Shown here piece by piece: positions 44,485 to 55,279 of a stretch of DNA of 64,000 nt. Made by a program: the position numbers and the translations under genes. The first letter of the stretch is position 1. Every line of letters starts with the position of its first letter. The stretch covers positions 46,436,137-46,500,136 of the forward strand of contig NC_092042.1 in assembly GCF_003086295.3 (NCBI RefSeq). The letters are read 5' to 3'. Source of the stretch: Arachis hypogaea (Eukaryota; Streptophyta; Magnoliopsida; Fabales; Fabaceae). The notes beneath the pieces were generated by a model. That model saw nothing but the letters and a program-made list of their open reading frames with translations, was not told the origin of the DNA and made no database searches.

Positions 44485-45162
44485 ATGGAATTAAGTGGGA
44501 ATGATCAGTCCAGGAGGACTCTGGGGTCATATGCTAACCCCACTACTGCTTCATATGGGGGTAGTATCTATATACCCTCCATTGGAGTTAGTAGCTTTGA
44601 GTTGAATCCTCAGCTCATTATCATGGTGCAGCAAAACTGCCAGTATTCTGGTCTTCCACATGAAGAACCTACAGAGTTTCTGGCACAATTTTTACAATTT
44701 GCTGACACAGTACATGATAAAGAAGTGGATCAGGATGTCTACAGATTATTACTGTTTCCATTTGCTGTAAAAGATCAAGCTAAGAGGTGGTTAAATAACC
44801 AGCCCAAGAACAGCATAAAAACATGGAAACAACTGTCAGAAAAATTCCTGAATCACTATTTCCCTCCAAAACAGATGACACAGCTAAGGCTAAGCATCCA
44901 AGGCTTCAAACAAGGAGATAATGAATCCCTTTATGATGCCTGGGAGAGATACAGAGAGATGCTAAGAAAATGCCCCTCTGAAATGTTTTCAGAATGGGTG
45001 CAATTAGACATCTTCTACTATGGGCTTACAGAAAAAGCTCAGATTTCTCTAGACCACTCAGCTGGTGGATCTATACATATGAGAAAAACAATTGAATAAG
45101 CTCAAGAGCTTATTGATACAGTTGCCAGAAATCAGCATCTGTACCTAAGCAGTGAACCTTCC
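44485..45162 (+). pseudogene. gag: Gag of element I, one stop codon
   Basis: MELSGNDQSRRTLGSYANPT begins the polyprotein. The Retrotrans_gag core runs from SSFELNPQLIIMVQQNC (residue about 40) through YRLLLFPFAVKDQAKRWL and HYFPPKQMTQLRL to HSAGGSIHMRKT. A TAA at 45097-45099 in TIE-stop-AQELI interrupts the frame; the D equivalent reads TEAQELI, so a single G-to-T change from GAA is enough to explain it. The frame is then open into the protease and polymerase (next entry). No zinc knuckle is visible. It shares order but only moderate similarity with the D and E gags. Confidence 0.88.
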
Positions 45163-47673
45163 ATGAAAGAAGAAGCTAAAATAGTGACTGCTGAACCCAG
45201 TCCTGTGGATCAGGCTAATGAATTCAATCAGCAGTTAGACTTTCTAACTCAGCAGCTAGCCGAATTCAAGGAAATATTACAGGAAACAAGAATGGCTAAC
45301 AGGAATATGGAAGTGCAATTAAAGCAGACAGAAAAGCAACTATCAAAACAAATAGCAGAAGAATGCCAAGCAGTTCAATTAAGAAGTGGGAAAACATTAA
45401 ATACCCCACTTCAAAGTAGCAGGAAGCCAAGAAATGAACAGATATCTACTCAAAATCCCTCTGAGGACAATCAGAGCCCAGAGAGGAATAATGCTGGCGC
45501 TGAACGCCCAGACCATGCTCATTCCTGGCGTTCAACGCCAGAAACAAGCATGAATCCGGCGTTGAACGCCCAAAGGGAACATGGTTCTGGCGTTCAAACG
45601 CTAGTAACAAACAAGGAGGTGGCGTCTAACGCCACTCCAGCTTCCACCCCTGGCATTCAAATGCCAGTGGGGGATCAGTCACATACAAGTGCTGATGACA
45701 ACCCTTCTAAAAAGGCTTCCCAACCCACTCCTGTAGGTAATAAACTTGCAGCAACTAAGGTTGAGGAATACAAAGCCAAAATGCCTTATCCTCAAAAACT
45801 CCGCCAAGCGGAACAGGATAAGCAATTTGCCCGCTTTGCAGACTATCTCAGGACTCTTGAAATAAAGATTCCGTTTGCAGAAGCACTTGAGCAAATACCC
45901 TCTTATGCTAAGTTCATGAAAGAGATCTTAAGTCATAAGAAGGATTGGAGGGAAACTGAAAAAGTTTACCTCACTGAAGAATGCAGTGCAGTCATTCTGA
46001 AAAGCTTACCTGAGAAGCTTAAAGATCCTGGGAGCTTTATGATACCATGCACATTAGAGGGTACTTGTACCAAGCAAGCTTTATGTGATCTTGGGGCAAG
46101 TATCAACCTAATACCTGCATCTACTATCAGAAAGCTTGGTTTGACTGAAGAAATCAAACCAACCAGGATATGTCTTCAACTTGCTGATGGCTCCATTAAA
46201 TACCCATCAGGCGTGATTAAAGACATGATTGTCAAGGTTGGGCCATTTGCCTTTCCTACTGACTTTGTGGTGCTGGAAATGGAGGAGCACAAGAGTGCAA
46301 CTCTCATTCTAGGAAGACCTTTCCTAGCAACTGGCCGAACCCTCATTGACGTCCAAAAAGGGGAAGTAACCTTAAGAGTCAATGAGGAGTTCAAGTTGAA
46401 TGTTGTCAAAGCCATGCAACATCCAGACACCCCAAATGACTGCATGAGTGTTGATATTATTGACTCTCTGGTAAGAGAGGTCAATATGGCTGAGAGTCTC
46501 GAATCAGAGCTAGAGGACATCTTTAAAGATGTTCAGCCTGAGCTGGAGGAATCAGAGAGAATAGTAGAACCTCTAAAAATTCCTCAGGAAGAGGAGAAAC
46601 CTCCTAAACCCGAGCTCAAACCATTACCACCATCCCTGAAATATGCATTTCTGGGAGAAGGTGATACCTTTCCTGTAATTATAAGCTCTACCTTAGAGCC
46701 ACAGGAAGAGGAAGCACTAATTCAAGTGCTAAGGACACACAAGACAGCTCTTGGATGGTCCATCAGTGATCTTAAGGGCATTAGTCCAGCCAGATGCATG
46801 CACAAGATCCTATTGGAGGGTGATGCCAAACCTGTGGTCCAACCACAAAGGCGGCTGAACCCAGCCATGAAGGAAGTGGTGCAAAAGGAGGTCACTAAAT
46901 TACTGGAGGCTGGGATTATTTATCCTATTTCTGACAGCCCCTGGGTAAGCCCTGTCCAAGTCGTCCCTAAAAAGGGAGGCATGACAGTGGTTCACAATGA
47001 AAAAAATGAACTGGTTCCTACAAGAACAGTTACAGGGTGGCGTATGTGTATTGATTATAGAAGGCTCAATACAGCCACCAGAAAGGATCATTTTCCTTTA
47101 TCATTCATAGACCAAATGCTAGAAAGACTAGCAGGTCATGAATACTACTGCTTCCTGGATGGATATTTAGGTTATAATCAAATTGCAGTAGATCCCCAGG
47201 ATCAAGAGAAAACGGCATTCACCTGCCCATCTGGAGTATTTGCATACAGAAGGATGCCATTTGGCCTGTGCAATGCACTTGCAACTTTTCAGAGGTGCAT
47301 GCTCTCAATTTTCTCTGATATGGTGGAAAAATTTCTGGAAGTCTTCATGGATGACTTTTTAGTATTTGGAGACTCATTCAGTTCCTGTCTTGACCATCTA
47401 GCACTTGTTCTAAAGAGATGCCAAGAGACTAACCTGGTTTTAAACTGGGAAAAATGTCACTTTATGGTAACTGAAGGAATTGTCCTTGGGCACAAAATCT
47501 CGAACAAGGGAATAGAGGTGGACCAAGCTAAAGTAGAGGTAATTGAAAAATTATCACCACCTGCCAATGTTAAGGCAATCAGAAGCTTTCTGGGGCATGC
47601 AGGATTCTATAGGAGGTTTATAAAGGATTTTTCAAAAATCGCCAAACCTCTGAGCAACCTGCTAGCTGCTGAC
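45163..47673 (+). CDS. pol: Protease and reverse transcriptase of element I (5' part of pol)
   Basis: Residue 1 here is an internal Met of the gag-pol frame. A coiled-coil-like stretch (residues about 22-65, QQLDFLTQQLAEFKEILQET) is followed by an in-frame palindrome segment (about 111-168). Then come the aspartic protease (active site DLGASIN, Asp at residue 309) with ATLILGRPFLATGRTLIDV, the acidic connector, and RT from about residue 480. RT motifs visible are RRLNPAMKEVV, GWRMCIDYRRLN, FLDGYLGYNQ (catalytic Asp 666), MPFGLCNA and FMDDF (catalytic Asp 730 and 731), then VLGHKIS and FLGHAGFYRRFI. The natural frame ends at 47673, where solo LTR J entered; six codons of LTR sequence and a stop follow. 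It makes cDNA and matures the polyprotein in functional relatives. Confidence 0.92.
45493..45665 (+). repeat. In-frame palindrome units inside gag-pol of I
   Basis: Six units (GGCGCTGAACGCC, GGCGTTCAACGCC, GGCGTTGAACGCC, GGCGTTCAAACGC, GGCGTCTAACGCC, GGCATTCAAATGCC) lie within the open frame between gag and protease and keep it open, encoding stretches such as ALNAQ, WRSTPE and AERP. Confidence 0.82.
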
Positions 47674-49362
47674 TGGTGCACGAAATTGTGATCAATACTT
47701 TTCACAACTCAAATAATCCCCGGTGATGAAACCAAAAACTTGGTGTTCAATACCATGGCATAAACACAACTTCGCACAACTAACCAGCAAGTGTACTGGG
47801 TTGTCCAAGTAATAAACCTTACGCGAGTAAGGGTCGATCCCACAGAGATTGTTGGTATGAAGCAAGCTATGGTCACCTTGTAAATCTTAGTCAGGCAAAC
47901 TCAAATGGGTATGGTGATATACGAATAAAACATAAAGATAAAGATAGAGATACTTATGTAATTCATTGGTAGGAACTTCAGATAAGCGTATGAAGATGCT
48001 GGTCCCTTCCGTCTCTCTGCTTTCCTACTATCTTCATCCAATCCTTCTTACTCCTTTCCATGGCAAGCATAAGCAAGGGTTTCACCGTTGTCAGTGGCTA
48101 CCTCCCATCCTCTCAGTGGAAATGTTCAACGCACCCTGTCACGGCACGGCTATCCATCTGTCGGTTCTCGATCAGGCCGGAATAGAATCCAGTGATTCTT
48201 TTGCGTCTGTCACTAACAGCCCGCCTTCAGGAGTTTGAAGCACGTCACAGTCATTCAATCATTGAATCCTACTCAGAATACCACAGACAAGGTTAGACCT
48301 TCCGGATTCTCTTGAATGCCACCATCAGTTCTAGCCTATACCACGAAGACTCTGATCTCACGGAATGGCTAGCTCGTTTGTCAGGCGAGCACTCGGTTGT
48401 CAGGCGATCAACCATGCGTCGTGTATCAGGTATCCAAGAGATATTCACCCAATCTAAGGTAGAATGGAGGTGGTTGTCAATCACACGTTCATAGGTGAGA
48501 ATGATGATGAGTGTCACGGATCATCACATTCATCAAGTTGAAGAACAAGTGATATCTTAGAACAAGAACAAGCGGAATTGAATAGAAGAACAATAGTAAT
48601 TGCATTAATACTCGAGGTACAGCAGAGCTCCACACCTTAATCTATGGTGTGTAGAAACTCCACCGTTGAAAATACATAAGAACAAGAGTGATCATTGGCT
48701 TCGGTCCCAGAGAGGGAACCAGAAGAACCAAGATGAAGATACAATAGTAAAAGGTCCTACTTATAGAAAACTAGTAGCCTAGGGTGTACAGAGATGAGTA
48801 AATGACATAAAAATCCACTTCTGGGCCCACTTGGTGTGTGCTTAGGCTGAGCATTGAAGCATTTTCGTGTAGAGACTCTTCTTGGAGTTAAACGCCAGCT
48901 TTTATGCCAGTTTGGGCGTTTAACTCCCATTTTGGTGCCAGTTCCGGCGTTTAACGCTGGAATTTCTGAGGGTGACTTTGAACGCTGGTTTGGGCCATCA
49001 AATCTTGGGCAAAGTATGGACTATCATATATTGCTGGAAAGCCCAGGATGTCTACTTTCCAACGCCGTCGAGAGCGCGCCAATTGAGCTTCTGTAGCTCC
49101 AGAAAATCTACTTCGAGTGCAGGGAGGTCAGAATCCAACAGCATCTGCAGTCCTTTTTAGTCTCTGAATCAGATTTTTGCTCAGGTCCCTCAATTTCAGC
49201 CAGAAAATACCTGAAATCACAGAAAAACACACAAACTCATAGTAAAGTCCAGAAAAGTGAATTTTAACTAAAAACTAATAAAAATATACTAAAAACTAAC
49301 TAGATCATACTAAAAACATAGTAAAAACAATGCCAAAAAGCGTACAAACTATCCGCTCATCA
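47674..49362 (-). mobile_element. Solo LTR J inserted in pol of element I
   Basis: TGGTGCACGAAATTG to CGCTCATCA, 1689 bp, with TSD CTGAC at 47669-47673 and 49363-49367. It belongs to the D/K LTR subfamily and carries the PBS-like fossil near 47706-47742. There is no interior sequence. The insertion falls between the RT and RNase H domains. Confidence 0.93.
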
Positions 49363-49367
49363 CTGAC

Positions 49368-51194
49368 ATGCCATTTATCTTTGATAAAGAGTGTCTGCAG
49401 GCTTTTGAGACTCTGAAAGCTAAATTGGTTACAGCACCAATCATCTCTGCACCAGACTGGACATTACCATTTGAATTGATGTGTGATGCCAGTGACCATG
49501 CCATTGGTGCAGTTTTGGGACAAAGGCATGACAAGCTTCTGCACGTCATTTACTATGCCAGCCGTGTTCTAAATAATGCACAGAAGAATTACACAACCAC
49601 AGAAAAAGAGCTACTTGCAGTGGTTTACGCCATTGACAAATTCAGATCCTATTTAGTAGGATCAAAAGTGATTGTGTACACTGATCATGCTGCTCTTAAA
49701 TATCTACTCACAAAGCAGGATTCAAAACCCAGACTCATCAAATGGGTGTTGCTTCTGCAAGAGTTTGATATAGAAATAAGAGACAGAAAAGGGACAGAGA
49801 ATCAAGTAGCAGATCACCTGTCCCGAATCGAACCAGTAGAAGGGGCGTCCCTCCCTCTCACTGAGATCTCTGAAACTTTTCCGGATGAGCAACTCTTTGC
49901 CATCCAGGAAGTGCCATGGTTTGCAGACATTGCAAACTACAAGGCAGTGAGATTCATACCCAAAGAGTACAGTAGGGTGCAATCAAAGAAATTGATCACA
50001 GATGCAAAGTATTATCTTTGGGATAAACCATATCTCTTCAAGAGATGTGCAGACGGAGTAATCCGTAGATGTGTGCCTAAGGAAAAAGCGCAAAAGATTT
50101 TATGGCACTGCCATGGATCACAGTATGGAGGACATTTTGGAAGTGAGCGAACAGCCACAAGAGTCCTCCAAAGTGGCTTCTACTGGCCTACTCTCTATAA
50201 AGATTCCCGAGCGTTTGTGCTTAATTGTGACAGTTGCCAAAGATCTGGCAATCTGCCTCACAGTTATGCCATGCCTCAACAAGGGATCTTGGAGATTGAG
50301 TTGTTTGATGTATGGGGCATTGACTTCATGGGACCTTTCCCACCATCATACTCAAACACTTATATTCTGGTGGTAGTGGATTATGTATCCAAATGGGTGG
50401 AGGCTATTGCAACACCCACTAATGACACTAAAACAGTGTTAAAATTCCTCCAGAAACACATCTTCAGTAGATTTGGTACCCCTAGAGTATTAATCAGTGA
50501 TGGGGGCACTCATTTCTGCAATAAACAGCTTTACTCTGCTTTGGTTCGTTATGGAGTTAGCCACAGGGTGGCCACTCCATATCATCCACAGACTAATGGG
50601 CAAGCTGAAGTCTCAAATAGAGAACTCAAAAGAATTATGGAACGGACTGTAATTAACCGTAGAAGGGATTGGGCAAGGAGCTTGGATGATGCTCTGTGGG
50701 CATACAGAACAGCATTCAAGACCCCTATAGGGACCTCTCCATACCAGCTTGTGTATGGAAAGGCATGTCACTTGCCAGTGGAACTGGAACACAAGGCCTA
50801 CTGGGCAACCAGATTCCTAAACCTTGATGCCAAGTTAGCTGGAGAAAAACGATTGCTCCAGTTAAATGAGCTAGAGGAATTTAGACTCAATGCTTTCGAG
50901 AATGCAAAAATATACAAAGAGAAAGCGAAAAGATGGCATGATAAGAAATTGTCATCCAGAGTCTTTGAGCCGGGGAAGAAAGTTCTGCTATTTAATTCTA
51001 GGCTCAAATTATTCCCTGGGAAATTAAAATCCCGGTGGAGAGGTCCATATGTAATTACAAGTGTATCACCATATGGATACGTAGAGCTTCAGGATAATGA
51101 CTCTAACAAAAAATTCATTGTTAATGGACAGAGAATTAAACATTATCTTGAAAATAACTTCGAGCAAGAATGCTCAAAACTGAGACTTGATTAG
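49368..51194 (+). CDS. pol: RNase H and integrase of element I (3' part of pol)
   Basis: This 608-residue frame continues the pol of 45163-47673 across J. RNase [10 protein letters not shown] (Asp 40), [10 protein letters not shown] (Glu 79-81), [11 protein letters not shown] (Asp 106), NQVADHLSR (Asp 149). Integrase: HHCC zinc finger [14 protein letters not shown] with CDSC (287-290); catalytic Asp 319 in GIDFMGPF, Asp 378 in ISDGGTHF, Glu 414 in GQAEVSN, giving the DD35E spacing. The C-terminal part ([19 protein letters not shown], about 555-580) is the GPY/F module of gypsy integrases. All catalytic residues are present. The frame ends normally at TAG 51192. The ATG at 49368 is an ordinary internal Met, not a start. 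Confidence 0.94.
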   Translation: MPFIFDKECLQAFETLKAKLVTAPIISAPDWTLPFELMCDASDHAIGAVLGQRHDKLLHVIYYASRVLNNAQKNYTTTEKELLAVVYAIDKFRSYLVGSKVIVYTDHAALKYLLTKQDSKPRLIKWVLLLQEFDIEIRDRKGTENQVADHLSRIEPVEGASLPLTEISETFPDEQLFAIQEVPWFADIANYKAVRFIPKEYSRVQSKKLITDAKYYLWDKPYLFKRCADGVIRRCVPKEKAQKILWHCHGSQYGGHFGSERTATRVLQSGFYWPTLYKDSRAFVLNCDSCQRSGNLPHSYAMPQQGILEIELFDVWGIDFMGPFPPSYSNTYILVVVDYVSKWVEAIATPTNDTKTVLKFLQKHIFSRFGTPRVLISDGGTHFCNKQLYSALVRYGVSHRVATPYHPQTNGQAEVSNRELKRIMERTVINRRRDWARSLDDALWAYRTAFKTPIGTSPYQLVYGKACHLPVELEHKAYWATRFLNLDAKLAGEKRLLQLNELEEFRLNAFENAKIYKEKAKRWHDKKLSSRVFEPGKKVLLFNSRLKLFPGKLKSRWRGPYVITSVSPYGYVELQDNDSNKKFIVNGQRIKHYLENNFEQECSKLRLD

Positions 51195-51235
51195 AGCTCA
51201 GCGGTAGTCCAGCTAAAGACAATAAAGAAGCGCTT

Positions 51236-51253
51236 GCTGGGAGGCAACCCAGC
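51236..51253 (+). other. AGGCAA-loop hairpin after pol of I
   Basis: GCTGGG-AGGCAA-CCCAGC lies 42 bp after the stop, preceded by AATAAAGAAGCGCTT. It is equivalent to the hairpins in D, C and H. Confidence 0.8.
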
Positions 51254-51380
51254 CATTTACGAAGTTTATTTACTAATTAAATAAATTTCCTTTTTTTTAC
51301 AGGTATGAGTCCAAGTATCTTCAAAGGGTAAAAATAGCAATTGATGGAATTCACAGAGTTACAGGGAAATTTGGAAGCTC

Positions 51381-51710
51381 ACTGGCGTGAAAAAGCCAGT
51401 AAGAAACATTTTGGGCGTTGAACGCCCAAAAGAATCACCCACTGGGCGTTCAACGCCAGTAAGGGTAGCCATCTGGGCGTTAAACGCCAGAAAGGAGCAT
51501 CTTCTGGGCGTTGAACGCCAGAAAGAAGCACCTTCTGGGCGTTCAACGCCAGATTGTTAGCATCCTGGGCGTTCAGAAAAACGCCCAGTGACAGGACTTT
51601 CTGGCGTTCAACGCCAGAAAGAAGCATCAGCTGGGCGTTGAACGCCCAGGAGAAGCAGCATTTGGGCGTTAAACACCCAAAACATGCATCATTTAGGCGT
51701 TTAACGCCAG
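51381..51710. repeat. Palindrome array of element I
   Basis: About eleven GGCGTTNAACGCC units, mostly perfect, at 25-35 bp spacing lie between pol and the ORF2 remnant. Confidence 0.88.
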
Positions 51711-51997
51711 GATGGTGGGAGGAGGTAAAATTCGTTTTTCTTTATAATTTTTCTAAATTTTTATGTTTCAATTCATGATTTCTTGCATAAACATGTTTCA
51801 AATTGTCATCCCTCAAATCAAATTAGTTTTCTAAAAATCCTAATTTCTAAAATCCCTTTTTCAAAAGTATCAAATATATCTTAATTCATAAACACAAATC
51901 TTTTTTTCAATCCAAATCTTTTTCAAATCTTTTTCAACTCATCATATCTTCTGGATTTCGAAATTGCCTCTCCCTCTATTCCTCTCCTTTTCTTTCT

Positions 51998-52150
51998 TTT
52001 GCTTGAGGACAAGCAAACCTCTAAGTTTGGTGTGAGTTGCCATGATCACTGAGCTAAAACTCATCAAGATCATGGAACCTAAGGGAACAGGAAGAGCAAG
52101 GATGTGAACTGAAGGAACTAAAGCGTCTGAAGCTATTCCTTGAAGGACCA
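51998..52150 (+). pseudogene. Hairpin and vestige of the ORF2 5' end in element I
   Basis: TTTGCTTG-AGGA-CAAGCAAA (51998-52017) and CTAAGTTTGGTGTG are kept as in D. A minimal frame at 52073 (MEPKGTGRARM then stop) is all that resembles an ORF2 start. The remaining 1 kb of ORF2 is missing. Confidence 0.6.
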
Positions 52151-53285
52151 AGCACCCCACAGACTAGAGGAACATCCACTTCCCAAAAAATCAGGTTGTT
52201 AAGTTCTAATTTTAAGCTTTAACTCTGTGATAGTATTTTTATAGAAATTTACCTTAGAAGTTATATAGGAGTAGTAGTAATTAGTATCTCTATTTTGGTT
52301 TTATCTCCAATTAAGCTATAATTTATTTTTCTCATCATTATCAAACATGAATAAATTAGTAGATTCTTAGAATAAAGAGGCAATATTTTTTCGAGTTTTT
52401 AACAAGGAAAATTCTAATTATTTATATGTGGTGGCAATACTTTTTGTCTTCTGAATGAATGCCTGAACAGTGCATATTTTTGATATTGAATTTTATGAAT
52501 GTTAAAATTGTTGGCTCCTGAAAGAATGATGAACAAGAGAAATGTTATTGATGATCTGAAAAATCATGAAATTGATTCTTGAAGCAAGAAAAAGCAGTGA
52601 AAAACAAGCTTGTGAAAAAAAAATTTACAAGGAATCATTGGATAAAGAAAAAAAAGAAAAAGCCAATAGCCCTTAAAACCAAAAGGCAAGGGTAAAAAGG
52701 ATCCAAGGCTTTGAGCATCAATGGATAGGAGGGCCCAAGGAAATAAATCCAGGCCTAAGCGGCTAAATCAAGCTGTCCCTAACCATGTGCTTGTGGCATG
52801 CAGGTCCAAGTGAAAAGCTTGAGACTGAGTGGTTAAAGTCATGATCTAAAGCAAAAGAGTGTGCTTAAGAACTCTGGACACCTCTAACTGGGGACTCTAG
52901 CAAAGCTGAGTCACAATCTGAAAAGGTTCACCCAATTATGTGTCTGTGGCATTTATGTATCCGGTGGTAATACTGGAAAACAAAGTGCTTAGGGCCACGG
53001 CCAAGACTCATAAAGTAGCTGTGTTCAAGAATCAACATATTAAACTAGGAGAATCAATAATATTATCTGAATTCTGAGTTCCTATGGATGCCAACCATTC
53101 TGAATTTCAAAGGATAAAGTGAGATGCCAAAACTGTTCAGAAGCAAAAAGCTACTAGTCCCGCTCATCTAATTAGAATCTGAGCTTCACTTGAAACTCTG
53201 AGATATTATTGTTTCTTAATTTCTTTTCATCCTATTTTATTTATCTAGTCGCTTGAGGACAAGCAACAGTTTAAGTTTGGTGTTG
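52151..53285 (+). other. Conserved 3' non-coding region and PPT module of I
   Basis: It shares blocks with B, D and E (GTGGTGGCAATACTTTTTGT, GAACAGTGCATAT, TCTGAAAAATCATGA). The final part holds hairpin GTCGCTTG-AGGA-CAAGCAAC (53248-53267; one C-A mismatch) and TTTAAGTTTGGTGTTG against the LTR. No gene is seen. Confidence 0.78.
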
Positions 53286-54810
53286 TGATGAGCGGATATT
53301 TTATACGCTTTTTGGGGGTAATTTCATGTAGATTTTAGCATGTTTTAATTGGTTTTTAGTAGAATATTATTAGTTTTTAGGCAAAAATCATATTTCTGGA
53401 CTTTACTATGAGTTTGTGTGTTTTGCTGTGATTTCAGGAAATTTCTGGCTGAAATTGAGGGAGCTGAGCAAAAATCTGAGTTAGGCTGACAAGAGGACTG
53501 CTGATGCTGTTGGATCCTGACCTCCCTGCACTCGGAATGGATTTTTTGGAGCTAAAGGAGTCCAATTGGCGCGCTCTCAACGGCGTTGGAAAGTAGACAT
53601 CCAGGGCTTTCCAGCAATATATAATAGTCCATACTTTGCGCGAAGATAGATGACGTAACTTGGCGTTGAACGCCAAGTACATGCTGCTGTTTGGAGTTAA
53701 ACGCCAGAAACACGTCATGATCCGGAGTTGAACGCCCAAAACACGTTATAACTTGGAGTTCAACTCCAAGAAAAGCCTTAGCACGTGGATAGCTTCAGTC
53801 TCAGCCCCATCACACACCAAGTGGGCCCCAGAAGTGGATTTATGCACCAATTATCTTAGTTTACTCATATTCTGTAAACCTAGGTTACTAGTTTACTATT
53901 TAAACAACTTTTAGAGATCTATCATGCACCTCATGACATTTTCAGATCTGAATTACATACTTTTTGATGGCATGAGTCTCTAAACTCCATTGTTGGGGGT
54001 GAGGAGCTCTGCGGCGTCTCGATGATTTAATACAATTCCTTTGTTGTCCATTCAAACACGCTTGTTCTTATCTAAGATGTTTATTCGCGCTTAATTATGG
54101 AGAAGGTGATGATCCGTGACACTCATCACCTTCCTCAGTCCATGAACATGTGCCTGACAACCACCTCCGTTCTACATCTGATTGAATGAGCATCTCTTAG
54201 ATTCCTTAACCAGAATCTTCGTGGTATAAGCCGGATTGATGGCGGCATTCATGAGGATCCGGAAAGTCTAAACCTTGTCTGTGGTATTCCGAGTAGGATT
54301 CTGGGATTGAATGGCTGTGACGAGCTTCAAACTCCTGAAGGCTGGGCGTTAGTGACAGACGCAAAAGAATCAATGGATTCTATTCCAACCTGATTGAGAA
54401 CCGACAGATGATTAGCCGTGTTGTGACAGAGCATAGGAACGTTTTCACTGAGAGGATGGGAAGTAGCCATTGACAATGGTGACACCCTACATAGAGCTTG
54501 CCATGGAAGGGACTTGCGTGTGGAGAAGGATTTCAAGGAAGAGTTGAAGTCAGAGGACAAAGCATCTCCAAAACTCCAACAGATTTCTCATTACTGCACA
54601 ACAAGTAACGCTATTATTCTCTTTTATTTTGCAAGTCTAATAATTCCAACTGATAATTTTAATTAATATCCTGACTAAGAATAATAAAATAAACATAGAT
54701 TGCTTCAAACCAATAATCTCCGTGGGATCGACCCTTACTCACGTAAGGTATTACTTGGACGACCCAGTGCACTTGCTGGTTAGTTGTACGGATTACAAAT
54801 TCGTGCACCA
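53286..54810 (+). repeat. 3' LTR of element I
   Basis: 1525 bp, TGATGAGCGG to TTCGTGCACCA, followed by GGCAG. Nearly identical to the 5' LTR. Confidence 0.94.
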
Positions 54811-54815
54811 GGCAG

Positions 54816-55239
54816 CTATAGCAAATTATATATTGTTGCGAAGCCCCGGATGTTATCTTTCCAACATAACTAGAACCATCTCATTTGGACCTCTGTAGCT
54901 CAAGTTATGACCGTTTGAGTGCGAAGAGGTCAGGCTGATAGCTTTGGCAATTCCTTCAGTTTCTTGTATTCCTTCCACTTTTGCATGCTTCCTTTTCATC
55001 CTCTGAGCCATTCCTGCCCTATAATCCCTGAAATCACTTAACGCACATATCAAGGCATCGAATGGTAATAAGAGGGGGGTAAACGTAGCAAATTTAAGGC
55101 CAAAGAAGCATGTTTTCAATCATAGCACAAAATCAGGAAGGAAAATGCAAAACATGCGGTTTCTATGAATAAGTGTGAGAATAATGGATGAAATCCACTC
55201 AATCAAGCACAAGATGTACCATGAAATAGTGGCGCATCA
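54816..55239 (-). repeat. 3' LTR of element H, part 2 (its 5' side)
   Basis: The minus strand starts TGATGCGCCACTATTTCATG at 55239 and shares blocks with the TGATAAACC-type LTRs (ATAGGGCAGGAATGGC, GGAAGCATGCAAAAGTGGAA). With 41207-41977 the LTR totals about 1.2 kb. Confidence 0.83.
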
Positions 55240-55259
55240 AATCTCCCCACACTTAAACA

Positions 55260-55279
55260 TTAGCATGTCCTCATGCTAA
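55260..55279 (-). other. AGGA-loop hairpin and PPT of element H
   Basis: Minus strand TTAGCATG-AGGA-CATGCTAA is followed by TTTAAGTGTGGGGAGATT, then the LTR at 55239. The stem sequence is unlike that of D or I; the loop and downstream motif are the same. Here the downstream motif is purine-rich enough to be a normal PPT. Confidence 0.8.

Larger units (their letters stand above)
41978..54810 (+). mobile_element. Element I: full-length autonomous-type Ty3/gypsy (Athila-like) element
   Basis: Near-identical LTRs (41978-43501, 53286-54810) and TSD GGCAG at 41973-41977 and 54811-54815. The order is LTR, PBS, leader, gag, protease, RT, RNase H, integrase in one frame, then palindrome array, ORF2 remnant, conserved 3' region, LTR. 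About 11.1 kb without solo LTR J. It is the only copy here able to supply polymerase and integrase, though now broken by a gag stop and by J. Confidence 0.95.

Noticed and set aside
47344..47358. FMDDF in place of YVDD as a damaged RT active site in I
   Set aside because: F-x-DD variants are usual in plant Ty3/gypsy reverse transcriptases, and both Asp residues are present.
49368..49370. ATG at 49368 as a true start of a separate RNase H-integrase gene
   Set aside because: It is an internal Met codon of gag-pol revealed by the J insertion. TSD and frame continuity show that the two pol parts were one gene.
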